Origin: Streptomyces aureocirculatus
GTDB taxonomy: Bacteria; Actinomycetota; Actinomycetes; Streptomycetales; Streptomycetaceae
Direction of reading: 5' to 3'
DNA: 16,340 nt
NCBI RefSeq assembly: GCF_000720475.1
Contig: NZ_JOAP01000083.1
Span: forward strand, 1 to 16,340
Shown here: one piece after another, positions 1-7,514 of the stretch
How the letters are laid out: each line of letters starts with the position of its first letter
Position numbering within the stretch: the first letter of the stretch is position 1
The notes under the pieces: generated by a model
Database searches by the model: none
Seen by the model: only the letters and a program-made list of their open reading frames with translations
What the model was told of the DNA's origin: nothing
Made by a program: the position numbers and the translations under genes

Positions 1-34
1 ACGACCACACCACACCAAGCACCCACAACACAGC

Positions 35-61
35 CACACCAAACACCAAACACCAAACACC
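35..61. repeat. AAACACC heptamer tandem repeat
   Basis: Three exact AAACACC units lie at 41-47, 48-54 and 55-61, preceded by a partial unit (CACACC, 35-40). It is a short 7-bp microsatellite immediately before a second, different heptamer array. Confidence 0.85.
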
Positions 62-64
62 AGA

Positions 65-99
65 CAGCACACAGCACACAGCACACAGCACACAGCACA
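65..99. repeat. CAGCACA heptamer tandem repeat, five units
   Basis: Five exact CAGCACA copies lie end to end at 65-71, 72-78, 79-85, 86-92 and 93-99. This is a likely slippage-prone, length-variable tract. The unit length equals that of the neighbouring AAACACC array and of the CAGGCAA array at 15083-15130. Confidence 0.95.
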
Positions 100-108
100 A
101 ACAACAAC

Positions 109-137
109 GGCGGCCCCCAACCAACCAGAGGGCCGCC
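109..137. terminator. GC hairpin, probable terminator
   Basis: Perfect 8-bp inverted repeat GGCGGCCC (109-116) / GGGCCGCC (130-137) with a 13-nt loop inside a C/A-rich region. On the - strand it is followed by a T/G-rich run (TTGTTGTTTG); on the + strand no T-tract follows. Streptomyces terminators often lack a U-tract, so it could end transcription from a gene left of the window. Direction is uncertain. Confidence 0.5.
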
Positions 138-371
138 AAACACCCTGCCACCAACAACCAACACAACGGCCAGCCCCAACCCCCACCACCCACAACAACC
201 CCGAACCAGCACCACAGAAGCCAGCCAATAACACAAACCAGAACAGGGGAAGCAAGCTGATACTGCCTGGCTGGGTGGCATGCCATCTTTCGCGTCTGGC
301 TGCGACGGGTGACGCTGTCGCTACTCAGGAGTGGCGCACCGCACGGTTGGTCGAGTCGGAGGGTGGAGAAG

Positions 372-1601
372 ATGGTCGATGCGTGGTCTCTGCTGGATAT
401 GCGGCGTGCACGGATCGGTCCGCCACGGTTCCCGATGGATCGGACCTGTCCGTTCCATCCGCCGACTGCGTACCAGTCGCTGCGTGAGCAGGGCTCGCTG
501 GTGCCGGTGACGCTGCATGACGGTCGGATCGTGTGGTTGGCCATCGGGCATGCCGAGGTGCGGGCGTTGTTCGCTGACCGGCGGCTGTCGTCCAATCAGC
601 AGAACCCGGATTTTCCGGTGCCGACGGCCCGGGAGGAGGAGGTTCTCCGTGAGGTGCATGCGCCGCTGATCGGCGATGATCCGCCGGAGCACAACGTGGT
701 CCGGCGGAAGTTGATTCCGGCGTTCTCACTTCGGGCTGTCGCCCGGCTCCGGCCGATGATTCAGGACATCGTTGATGAGCACGTGGATCGGATGATCGAG
801 CACGGGTCGCCTGCGGACCTGGTAGCAGTCTTTGCGCTTCCGGTGTCGTCGGTGGTGATCTGCGAGCTTCTGGGCATTCCCGGTGACGACCACACGGAGT
901 TCGTCGAACGGTCGGCTCGGTTGATCCGGGGCCCGGAGCGCAGCGATGTCACCACGGCATGGCAGGCTCTTGCCACCTACCTTGAGGCTTTGGTGGCGAA
1001 GAAGGAAGCGGCGCCGGGCGACGGCCTGCTGGATGAGCTGATCGCCGTGGAGCGGTACGCGGGCAGCATGTCCCGCAGAGATCTGGTCACCTTGGCCATG
1101 CTGCTGCTGGTCGCCGGACACGAGACGACCTCGAACATGATCTCTCTGAGCACCCTCACGTTGCTCCAATGCCCCGATGAGCTGGCACGGTTCACCGCTG
1201 ATACAGCCAGAGTGCCAGATGCGGTGGAGGAGTTGCTGCGGTTCCTCTCCATCGCCGATTGGAACCCGCGGGTGGCCACAGCCGACATCGAGATCGCGGA
1301 GCGGCTCATCCGGCGTGGCGACGGCGTGTTCTTGTCCAATGCAGCAGCCAATCGCGATCAGGCAGCGTTCCCCGACCCGGACATGTTGGATGTGTACCGA
1401 TCCGCACGGCAACATGTGGCTTTCGGATTCGGCATCCACCAGTGTCTGGGCCAGAACCTCGCCCGAGCCGAGATCGAGATCGCGCTCAGCACACTGTTCG
1501 CACGCCTGCCAGAACTGCGACTGGCCGCTCCGGTTGACAGCTTGACGTTGCACGATGGCGGTGGCATTCAGGGAGTTGGAGAGTTGCCCGTCGCTTGGTA
1601 G
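372..1601 (+). CDS. Cytochrome P450, CYP105-like
   Basis: Soluble bacterial P450 that would hydroxylate or otherwise oxidise a small lipophilic substrate using electrons from a ferredoxin. Seen over 409 residues: the I-helix oxygen-activation motif AGHETT (248-253), the ExxR motif in EELLRF (287-290), the haem loop FGFGIHQCLG with the thiolate Cys at 358, and a C-terminus GVGELPVAW typical of CYP105 members. The N-terminal RTCPFHPP block is also CYP105-like. The ATG at 372 was chosen because GGAGG (358-362) sits 9 nt upstream and the length then fits the family (~400-410 aa). The frame is open back to a GTG at 309, which lacks a ribosome site. Unlike many CYP105 genes, no small 3Fe-4S ferredoxin gene follows. 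The substrate is unknown; macrolide or xenobiotic oxidation is a guess from the glycosyltransferase nearby. Confidence 0.92.
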   Translation: MVDAWSLLDMRRARIGPPRFPMDRTCPFHPPTAYQSLREQGSLVPVTLHDGRIVWLAIGHAEVRALFADRRLSSNQQNPDFPVPTAREEEVLREVHAPLIGDDPPEHNVVRRKLIPAFSLRAVARLRPMIQDIVDEHVDRMIEHGSPADLVAVFALPVSSVVICELLGIPGDDHTEFVERSARLIRGPERSDVTTAWQALATYLEALVAKKEAAPGDGLLDELIAVERYAGSMSRRDLVTLAMLLLVAGHETTSNMISLSTLTLLQCPDELARFTADTARVPDAVEELLRFLSIADWNPRVATADIEIAERLIRRGDGVFLSNAAANRDQAAFPDPDMLDVYRSARQHVAFGFGIHQCLGQNLARAEIEIALSTLFARLPELRLAAPVDSLTLHDGGGIQGVGELPVAW

Positions 1602-1814
1602 CGCTGGATCGAGATCTGCCCGTCCTGCGACGCGCACCGGCCCCCTGACCGTACCTTCATCCGCTGGTACCGCGATCCGAAGACGCTCCCCCAGTTGTCC
1701 GAGGACTGGGAGACCGAGACCATGCACGCCCACAACTGGGCCCGAGCACCTCAGCTCACGCCTCCGGAAAGCCCGGCTCCCACACCCGGCCTCACCCCGC
1801 GCGGACGGGACTGA
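1602..1814 (+). pseudogene. C-terminal remnant of a CxxC protein
   Basis: Directly after the P450 stop, the same frame stays open for 70 codons and reads like a real protein end: an ICPSC knuckle (CxxC), then a W/Y/D-rich stretch (FIRWYRDPKTLP, EDWETETMHAHNW) and a Pro/Thr-rich tail ending at TGA 1812-1814. No start codon or ribosome site precedes it, so it is probably the 3' end of a gene whose front was lost when the P450 region was joined here. The pattern resembles small uncharacterised actinomycete zinc-knuckle proteins, but I cannot name the family with certainty. The remaining 245 nt up to the TetR gene hold nothing I recognise. Confidence 0.45.
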
Positions 1815-2059
1815 ACGCTCTCCGCGGTGGAAGGCGGCGGACGGGACACTGCTGCACCGGCCCGACGCCCGCCGGCGAGGATGCGCTCCCGGTGACACTG
1901 ACATCGAGGTGCCGCGCGGAATTGTCACGGCCGTGCTGGAAGGCGCCCACGTACCCTGCAGGACGGTGCGGGCACGGGAGCAGAACCGGTCCCCGGTACC
2001 CGTTGTCGCCGACGTAGAGGAGGCGTTGCCGGACTTCGGTGCCCGGGAGCGGCGTCCTC

Positions 2060-2746
2060 TCAATTCTCGTCGCCGTCCACAGGGCCTTGCGTCACGGGGT
2101 GCTGGATCAGGTGGGCGAGTTGGGCGGCATAGCGCTCCACGACCTCGGGCGAGGTGGGGTCCGCTTGGAACAGGCCGCGCGCCAACTGCGGGTAGACCGC
2201 AAGGGCGTTGGCCGCGCTCATCATGATGAGCAGGAGCGCCGCGGCATCGAGTCGCTCGTCGAGTTCACCGCCGCGCTGCCGTTCTTGGAGCCGTTCGACT
2301 TCCTGGCGCAGTGACGCGTTGCGCTCGCGTGCCTCCGGGCCGTCCTCGCCGGTGTCGGCGAGGCCTGCCCAGGCGAGGAGGCGGCCGCCGAGGCGCGGGT
2401 CGGCGGCCGCCCGCACGTACCTCTTGATCATTTCGTCGAGGGGCGTGTCGGCCGGGATCGCTTCGGCCTCGTGGGCCCTCCAGCGGTGGCCGAGTTGCTC
2501 GAACAGGCCCTGTTTGCCGCCGAAGTAGTAGGAGATGAGCTGCTGGTTCACGCCGGCGCGGCGGGCGATCTCCGACACCCGGGCACCGGCGAAGCCCTTG
2601 GCGGAGGCCTCCACCATCGCAGCGTCGAGGATGCGCGCCTTGGTGCGCTCCGGGTCTCGCTGTCGCTCGTGCGGGGCCGGGGACCGTCGAGGTGATCGCT
2701 GAGTGTCGGAGGGCCTGCGACCTCGCGTGCTGTGCTGCTCAGTCAT
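2060..2746 (-). CDS. TetR/AcrR family transcriptional regulator
   Basis: One-component repressor with an N-terminal DNA-binding helix-turn-helix and a C-terminal ligand/dimerisation domain. After a basic, low-complexity N-terminus of about 30 residues, the HTH spans roughly residues 33-80 (TKARILDAA, then VSEIARRAGVNQQLISYYFGGKQGLFEQL), a textbook TetR signature. The rest is helical. The start was set at the ATG at 2746 (228 aa). An in-frame ATG at 2773 is possible, but it overlaps the likely AT-rich promoter, and neither has a strong ribosome site. It is divergent from the glycosyltransferase gene with a 171-bp shared intergenic region, so it most likely represses that gene and perhaps itself until a drug-like ligand binds (inference from arrangement). 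Confidence 0.9.
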   Translation of the reverse strand: MTEQHSTRGRRPSDTQRSPRRSPAPHERQRDPERTKARILDAAMVEASAKGFAGARVSEIARRAGVNQQLISYYFGGKQGLFEQLGHRWRAHEAEAIPADTPLDEMIKRYVRAAADPRLGGRLLAWAGLADTGEDGPEARERNASLRQEVERLQERQRGGELDERLDAAALLLIMMSAANALAVYPQLARGLFQADPTSPEVVERYAAQLAHLIQHPVTQGPVDGDEN

Positions 2747-2917
2747 GACCCCAAGTTTGCCATATGACCGCATGCATTAATCATCCATCTGTTTGACAAA
2801 GACATTGGTGTGGGTGAATCTGATGGAGGCAGCGTGCCCGCCCACCGGGAGCCGGCTTCGCCGGGACACTCCGGGCGGCCGCGCCCCCACCCCCTCACCT
2901 CGCCCGGGAGAGCCGCC
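2747..2917. promoter_or_regulatory. Divergent promoter/operator region, TetR and glycosyltransferase
   Basis: An AT-rich pocket at 2760-2822 stands out from the GC-rich surroundings. On the + strand TTGACA (2793-2798) is followed after 17 nt by GAATCT (2816-2821), a plausible but weak -35/-10 pair for the glycosyltransferase. Short partial palindromes (GCATGC, ATTAAT, and the near-symmetric TTTGACAAA) in the same pocket are candidate TetR contact sites. The glycosyltransferase ribosome site GGGAGAG is at 2906-2912. Confidence 0.5.
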
Positions 2918-4150
2918 ATGGCACACATCGCCTTCTTCAGCCTGGCTGAGTCCGGCCACCTTAACCCCACCCTGCCGATCGCGGCCGAACTGGTCGCCCG
3001 CGGCCACCGCGTCACCTACCCCGCGGATGCCGCGATGGCCGAGCGCATCCGTCCCACCGGCGCCGAGATCGTCCCTTATAAGCCCGCTCTCCGGTCGGGC
3101 GAGCCCATCGTCGTCGACAGCATGGACGCCGCCGCCCGCGCGACCCTGGCCATCCTCGAGCAGGTGGAACACGTACTGCCGCAGATCGAGGCCGGTTACG
3201 CCGACGACCGCCCGGATCTGATCGTCAACGACTGGCTCGCCTGGTCGGGACCGATGCTCGCCGCCTCGTGGCACATCCCCCGCGTCCAGTCCTGGTCGGC
3301 CCACGCCGCCAGTGAGGGTTTCGACTTCGGCCGGTTCATCGTCGACATGTTCGCCGGCAGCTCGTACACGACCGAGTTCGACTCCCTGCTCGCCGCCGTG
3401 CGCGAGCGCCACGGCGTCCCGCCCATGGAGATGTATGACTTCTACCGGCCCGCGGAGTTCAACCTCGTCTACCAGCCGAAGGCCTTCCACGTGCACAACG
3501 AGACGTTCGACGACCGCTACGCCTTCGTCGGCCCCACGAACCCGCCCGTGCCCGGCAACTTCACGCCCTCGTCCCCATCCGCGGAAGCGCCACTGGTGTA
3601 CGTGGCGCTGGGCACGATCATCAGCGATCCGGACTTCTTCCACCGCTGTGCCCGGGCGTTCGCCGACCAGCCGTACCACGTGGTGATGTCCGTCGGGGGC
3701 AGCATGGATCCGGCCTCCCTCGGCCCGCTGCCCCGCAACATCGAGGCCCACCGGTCCGTCCCCCAGACGGCCGTGCTCGCCCACGCCGACGCCTTCGTCA
3801 CCCACACCGGCATGAACTCCACCATGGAGGCCCTCGCTGCGGGCGTACCGATGCTCGCCCTCCCGCGCACCCCCGAGGCGCAGACCACCGCCGACCGCGT
3901 CGTCGAACTCGGCCTCGGCCAGACCCTCGCCCCGGCTGACGCGACGGCCGACCGGCTGCGTACAGTCGTCGCCGACCTGCTCAGCAACGCCTCCATCCGG
4001 CAGCGCCTCACCGCCATGCAGGACGAGGTCCGCAAGGCCGGTGGCGCCCCGGCGGCCGCCGACGCTGTCGAAGCCCGGCTGTCCCAGTCACCGCGCTCAC
4101 GTACGACCGCCGGTGAACCGGCTCGACTCAACCCCAGGTGGAGCCGCTGA
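2918..4150 (+). CDS. MGT-type (macrolide) UDP-glycosyltransferase
   Basis: GT1-family, GT-B fold enzyme that would transfer a sugar from a nucleotide-sugar to a hydroxyl of a small molecule; relatives such as OleD, OleI and MgtA inactivate macrolides by glucosylation. It has 410 residues, the usual length. The N-terminal acceptor domain has the SGHLNP motif with candidate catalytic His14 and a supporting Asp105 (VNDWLA). The C-terminal donor domain has the HTGMNSTMEALAAGVP signature (296-311), whose His and Glu contact the diphosphate and sugar. The start is ATG 2918, supported by GGGAG 6 nt upstream; the frame is open upstream but that stretch is Pro/Gly-rich filler. It is divergent from a TetR gene, consistent with drug-inducible self-protection or detoxification. 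The acceptor cannot be deduced from the sequence. Confidence 0.92.
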   Translation: MAHIAFFSLAESGHLNPTLPIAAELVARGHRVTYPADAAMAERIRPTGAEIVPYKPALRSGEPIVVDSMDAAARATLAILEQVEHVLPQIEAGYADDRPDLIVNDWLAWSGPMLAASWHIPRVQSWSAHAASEGFDFGRFIVDMFAGSSYTTEFDSLLAAVRERHGVPPMEMYDFYRPAEFNLVYQPKAFHVHNETFDDRYAFVGPTNPPVPGNFTPSSPSAEAPLVYVALGTIISDPDFFHRCARAFADQPYHVVMSVGGSMDPASLGPLPRNIEAHRSVPQTAVLAHADAFVTHTGMNSTMEALAAGVPMLALPRTPEAQTTADRVVELGLGQTLAPADATADRLRTVVADLLSNASIRQRLTAMQDEVRKAGGAPAAADAVEARLSQSPRSRTTAGEPARLNPRWSR

Positions 4151-4288
4151 TCAGACCAGTGCACCGATACCGGGAAGCCAGAGCAAAGCAGGCCGGCACG
4201 GTGCGCGGATCCTCGACAAGGATGTGATCGGCGACGCCCCGATCTGCTGCACGCGCTTGAGCAGGCTCCGTACGCGTTGCTGGTCGCG
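4151..4288. other. Non-coding junction sequence
   Basis: Between the glycosyltransferase stop and the HNH remnant no gene is recognisable. At its right edge an odd-centred palindrome, TCGCGGT-G-ACCGCGA (4284-4298), lies exactly where the HNH reading frame loses similarity, marking a possible rearrangement point. Confidence 0.4.
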
Positions 4289-4590
4289 GTGACCGCGATC
4301 AGCGCGCGCTCGTCGTCGAGGTCATTCGCGTACGCCTCACGCTCTGCGGGCGTCCAGGCCGAGGCCCCGGAGTCCCAGCTTTCGGCGAGCGGCACGTAAT
4401 GATCGGTGTCGAGACCGCGAAGGCCGTCGACGTACCGGTCGTCGTACGGGCCGAACCATCGTCCGCCAGTCAGGGTGCAGCGGCCACTGCGGTCCGGGGT
4501 TGCGACGGCTTCGTCGAGGAGGACCTCGTTGCGGGTGGAGCACCCGTCGCGTCCGGCGTCGATTCAGTGGCGGAACTTGTGGACGAGGCT
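4289..4590 (-). pseudogene. HNH endonuclease family protein (DUF1524-like), truncated
   Basis: The - strand reads HKFRH-stop-IDAGRDGCSTRNEVLL, then FGPYDDRYVDG, the nuclease-type core LDTDHYVPLAESWDSG, and WTPAEREAYANDL...ALIAVT. This closely resembles secreted actinomycete HNH/GmrSD-like (DUF1524) nucleases, which carry an IDHVVPLAEAWDSG-like core. The gene is broken. A TGA (4564-4566 on the + strand) replaces the expected Trp codon of the HWIDA segment, the N-terminus and signal peptide are not recoverable, and similarity ends at ALIAVT before the conserved SNRxKGD-type segment. Third-position GC remains high, suggesting recent decay. No function is expected. Confidence 0.7.
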
Positions 4591-5017
4591 CGTCGCAGAC
4601 GTCGAAGGCGTGGACGCCTGCCCGCACTGCCACCACGGCACCGAGCGGCGTACTGGAGTGACCGACCCGGCGCACCCTGAGGTCGATCGACACTCGCAAA
4701 ACCCCGCTCGGGCTGTCTCGCCCCGACCGCGTCCAACCCTGTGTGCCCCCGGCTCCGCCGTTTGACAGGCCTCACGTTCGCCTCGCCATCTGGGTTGACG
4801 GAGGGGTAATGGGCTTTCGAATTCGGTTCGCAGGTGCCCGCCACTGAAGAGCCATGCGCACCAGTAACTGCGGTCCCCATCTGCGCACTTGCCCGGCCTT
4901 TGCAGCCGCCCTGGACGGTAGTGAGGCTCGGTCGCCTCAGTCGCTACGAAAAGCACTCGGCCTCGGCCGGAGCGGACTGCATCATGGGCAGAGTGACCTC
5001 AGAGGACGTGTCCTCAG
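4591..5017. other. Region without a recognisable gene
   Basis: Open frames exist on both strands, but none shows a convincing start, ribosome site and protein-like composition together. It probably contains the eroded front of the HNH gene and unrelated spacer DNA. I see no tRNA, hairpin terminator or repeat that I can support. Confidence 0.4.
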
Positions 5018-5530
5018 CTACGCTCGGGCGGTTGGTTCTACGATGACGCCGCTGGCATCCCGTACGAAGGACTCACGCTGCATCGCCATGGCCGAGGGCC
5101 TGGTCCCGTTGCTGCGCCGATCCTGTCCCGGATGGCGGACGTGGAACGCACACCCGGTGTAGTCCAGGTCAGCACCCATACTTGTTGAGCAATGCTGGAG
5201 TCGCTGGGTCCAGGGCGTGGAGGGGACGTGCTCCGCCCGTTCTCGGCGAGGCCCAGGCGCAGCGTCGTTCCTCGGCTGATGGGGGCGACGATGAGCACTC
5301 CGTCGTCGACTTGTGACTGGACGGCGTCGTTTCGGTAAGGGCTGGCAGCGAGGCAGTCGTTGGAGCACTCCCGCTCGTACCGGTCGTAGGGACCTGCGAA
5401 AAAGTAGTCGGCGACGGGCCCTTACACCTGTCCGGCTAGCAGGGCGGCAAGGGCGGAGGCCCCGGGTGCTACGGCCCGGGCGCCTGGTGGTTGGATCAGT
5501 TTCGGTCCGAACCGGTAGATGCTGCCGACG
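5018..5530 (-). pseudogene. Broken gene of unknown family
   Basis: On the - strand a codon-biased segment reads YRFGPKLIQPPGARAV, then meets an in-frame TAA (5422-5424 on the + strand). It continues as GPVADYFFAGPYDRYERE and VLIVAPISRGTTLRLGLAEN. After roughly 5230 a protein-like reading continues only in another frame (DLDYTGCAFHVRHPGQD ... MQRESFVRDASGVIVEP), implying at least one frameshift. Strong third-position G/C in each piece supports former coding capacity. I do not recognise the family. No intact start is visible. Confidence 0.5.
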
Positions 5531-5647
5531 CCGAAGCGTAGCCAGCGGACACGTCACAGCACATGATGAGGTGAAGCCCGCTCCCAAACTGCTGAACCGC
5601 GCAGACCAGCCTCAAGCTCCGAACCCGTTCGACGCGGGAGACCCCAC

Positions 5648-6283
5648 TCAGGTCTCGCACGGCGGAAGTTCCCCCGCAGCCAACAGCCCTCGCACGAGGC
5701 CCAGGGCGTTCCTCGGCGTATCGGTGAGTTGATCAACAATGACGCTGCATCCCACCCAGGTGGCCCCGCACTCCTCAGCCATGCTCCTGACCGCCGTGGC
5801 CTGACTTCCGGTCTCGATCCAATCGTCGATCAACAGAACACGGTCCCCCGGCTGCAGTGCGGATCGCTGGAGCCGCAGAGCATGACGAAGCCGTCGGTAG
5901 TCGGGTGCCGACTGGCGCACAGCTTTGTCACCGGGAAGGAGTCCCTCCCCCTTCCGGACGGGAACGAAGCCGACGCCGAGCTCAACGGACGCAGCACCAC
6001 CCAAGAGGAATCCCCGCGACTCGATCCCGCACACGGCTGTGATCCGCTCATCCCGGAACGGTTCCACGAGCCCTGTAACCACCGCGGCAAGTGCCTTGGC
6101 ATCCCGGAAGATCGCCCACACATCGGCGTGCCCACCGATCCATCGGAAGTGCTCAAGCGCCAGGTCACGTGCGGTCTTAGGCATGGCCGACAGTTTTCCG
6201 ATGGCCGGATAGCGCAGCAACCCAATATCGACCCCACCAGCGCTCTCTGGACCAGCGTCGAACTGCACCCGAAGATAAGACAC
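5648..6283 (-). CDS. APRT-like phosphoribosyltransferase
   Basis: Type I phosphoribosyltransferase fold (PF00156-like) related to adenine phosphoribosyltransferase, which joins a base to PRPP to make a nucleotide. Seen in 211 residues: GIESRGFLLG (86-95), matching the APRT GIEARGF block; FVPVRKGEGLLPG (106-118), matching FVPVRKxGKLP; and the PRPP-binding loop VLLIDDWIETGSQA (149-162) with paired acidic Asp153/Asp154. The loop reads DDWIETGSQA rather than the APRT DDLLATGGT, so the substrate may differ and plain adenine salvage should not be assumed. The GTG at 6283 gives the longest form. An ATG at 6184 (starting MPKTARDLALEHF) is a real alternative; neither has a clear ribosome site. It stands alone between the pseudogene region and a secreted-protein gene on the same strand. 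Confidence 0.82.
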   Translation of the reverse strand: MSYLRVQFDAGPESAGGVDIGLLRYPAIGKLSAMPKTARDLALEHFRWIGGHADVWAIFRDAKALAAVVTGLVEPFRDERITAVCGIESRGFLLGGAASVELGVGFVPVRKGEGLLPGDKAVRQSAPDYRRLRHALRLQRSALQPGDRVLLIDDWIETGSQATAVRSMAEECGATWVGCSVIVDQLTDTPRNALGLVRGLLAAGELPPCET

Positions 6284-6375
6284 AAGATCAGAAGGTGTCC
6301 TTCAACTTCAACGCCGCAGGTCAGTGAGGCACTGTTGCCCATGGAGCAGAAGTCGCCGCTCTGTCGAGGGTGTTT

Positions 6376-6392
6376 CGGTAACGGAGTTACCG
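6376..6392. promoter_or_regulatory. 17-bp palindrome upstream of the phosphoribosyltransferase
   Basis: CGGTAAC-GGA-GTTACCG is a perfect 7-bp inverted repeat with a 3-nt centre. It lies between the - strand secreted-protein gene and the - strand phosphoribosyltransferase. It could be an operator for the latter or a small terminator hairpin for the former; there is no U-tract, which slightly favours a protein-binding site. Confidence 0.4.
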
Positions 6393-6425
6393 GACGGCGG
6401 TAGGTCCGAGAAGGGGCAGGCAGCT

Positions 6426-6833
6426 CTACGCGACACAGCCAGGGAGTGGCGCGCGTCCGGACTCTGCTACTTTCTGCCCGTTGACGTGCATTTCGGTGTA
6501 GATGCCGCGGACATGACCGAAGCCGTTGTAGCAAGCTCCTGCCGCTCCCAGGAACCCTTGGGAGAAGAACTGCTTGTTGTGCGCGATACGCACATCGGGG
6601 CGCAAGGACAGATCGGCCCAGATGGTGATCTCCACCGTGGCGTTGCCGCAACCCCCACCCCTTCGCTGGACGTCGGCCTTGGCCCTGGCATGACCGTCAC
6701 TCGAGGGCAGGTGAGCGATGTTTTCGCAGGGCAGAGCAGATGGCGCCGCCTGCCCCACCGCCGGAGCCGCGGTCAAACCCACCAGCATGGCCAGTGCTGC
6801 GCCCAGCACTGCAACGGGGGTCCAGCGATGCAT
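6426..6833 (-). CDS. Secreted small protein, four cysteines, unknown function
   Basis: A 135-residue protein with a Sec signal peptide: short basic n-region (MHRW), hydrophobic core to about residue 24, and likely cleavage near residue 30 after the AVGQAA segment. The mature part of about 105 residues has four cysteines (36, 62, 101, 133), enough for two disulfides, and an aromatic/Gly-rich core (VEITIWADLSLRP, NKQFFSQGFLG, ACYNGFGHVRGIYTEMHVNG). The start is the ATG at 6833, immediately preceded by a very strong GAGGAGGAACT ribosome site; the frame is open further upstream but without support. I do not recognise the family. It faces away from the small peptide gene at 7291 across a 457-bp divergent region. 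Confidence 0.78.
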   Translation of the reverse strand: MHRWTPVAVLGAALAMLVGLTAAPAVGQAAPSALPCENIAHLPSSDGHARAKADVQRRGGGCGNATVEITIWADLSLRPDVRIAHNKQFFSQGFLGAAGACYNGFGHVRGIYTEMHVNGQKVAESGRAPLPGCVA

Positions 6834-7290
6834 AGTTCCTCCTCGCCCGAGGGTGCCCCGGCCCCTCCCATGAGGAACACCGACATCGAGGGCTCCGCCG
6901 GAAGCTCTCACTGTTCCATGATCTTGCACCGGTGATCAGGGCGCACCGAGGGGCGCCCGACGCATACAGCGCACCCGCACCAATCACACAAATCTCTGAC
7001 GGCAGGACGCGTTGGGCGGTGAGCATCGGCGCCGTGACCGTCGATGGGCCCTGCCTGCCTGCGGGTCTCACTCAGCCGGGGAGTTCAGAGACAACTTCAC
7101 ACGGTGTACTGGGCGACAGCAGGACAGGGGTGGCAGACGACGCCAGTCGAAATCGCCAGAGGTCGTGTTCTCCGGGCAGCGGATTAGGCCGGATGGTCGT
7201 CTCGGGTCGCTCATAAGGGGGAGCCGTCGCATGCAGGGACGCGGCGTAGTGAAGGAGGAAAAGAAGCAACAGCGCTTCCTGGAGGCCTTC
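6834..7290. other. Divergent intergenic region
   Basis: About 457 bp between the two secreted-protein genes, presumably holding both promoters. I found no consensus -35/-10 pair that I trust and no clear operator. Two candidate ribosome sites for the + strand gene lie at 7216-7222 (GGGGGAG, for ATG 7231) and 7281-7285 (GGAGG, for ATG 7291). Confidence 0.4.
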
Positions 7291-7485
7291 ATGCGTCGTG
7301 CACTCGCAGCCCTTGCCGCCCTCGCCACCGCGGTCGCCATTCCGCTCGGCGTCGCCACCACGGCCTTCGCCGCAGACCCCATTCCCGCCCAGCAGTGCTT
7401 GGACGGCGGCGGCAACGTCGACTTGAGCACCCCGTACCACCCTGTGTGCAAGGGGGGCCAGTACGACGGCCGCCCCGTCTACTAG
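7291..7485 (+). CDS. Small secreted peptide with two cysteines
   Basis: A 64-residue precursor: basic MRR start, Ala/Val/Leu core, and an ATTAFA cleavage site after residue 27, leaving a mature peptide of about 37 residues beginning ADPIPAQQC. It has exactly two cysteines (36 and 53) and a C-terminal CKGGQYDGRPVY, resembling short uncharacterised Streptomyces exported peptides with a Cys, Gly-rich stretch, Cys and YDGxPV ending. The ATG at 7291 has GGAGG 5 nt upstream. An in-frame ATG at 7231, also with a good GGGGGAG site, would add a 20-residue charged n-region. Function unknown; a single disulfide is plausible after export. A possible paralogous tail is fused to the MFS remnant nearby. Confidence 0.72.
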   Translation: MRRALAALAALATAVAIPLGVATTAFAADPIPAQQCLDGGGNVDLSTPYHPVCKGGQYDGRPVY

Positions 7486-7514
7486 GGACGCTGTTTCCCT
7501 GGAGCACGAGACCC

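Larger units (their letters stand above)
1..257. other. T-depleted C/A-rich non-coding stretch
   Basis: Only two T residues occur in the first 257 bases (positions 146 and 229), and G is scarce outside one hairpin. All frames stay open here simply because every stop codon begins with T, so open frames are not evidence of coding. A + strand transcript would be C-rich, G-poor and weakly structured, the composition associated with Rho utilisation sites. It may therefore be the 3' region of a gene lying left of the window (inference). It holds two heptamer arrays and one hairpin, listed separately. I see no promoter for the downstream P450 in it with confidence. Confidence 0.6.

Noticed and set aside
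35..99. Telomere or replication-origin iterons
   Set aside because: The arrays are short, lack the palindromes of Streptomyces telomeres, and no rep or terminal-protein gene is nearby.
2..487. Long open frames through the C/A-rich start
   Set aside because: All stops need a T, and T is nearly absent, so openness is automatic; codon bias does not look coding and the P450 frame overlaps the right part.
726..2063. 445-codon open frame antisense to the P450
   Set aside because: It is a shadow of the GC-rich P450 codons, has no ribosome site or recognisable domain, and the sense frame has clear P450 motifs.
4800..4850. tRNA-like sequence (TTCGAATTCGGTTCGCAGGTGCCCGCCAC)
   Set aside because: It resembles a T-arm and acceptor end, but no full cloverleaf or anticodon arm could be drawn on either strand. 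The quoted motif is discussed only as pieces TTCGAATTC, GGTTCGC and GCCCGCCAC.
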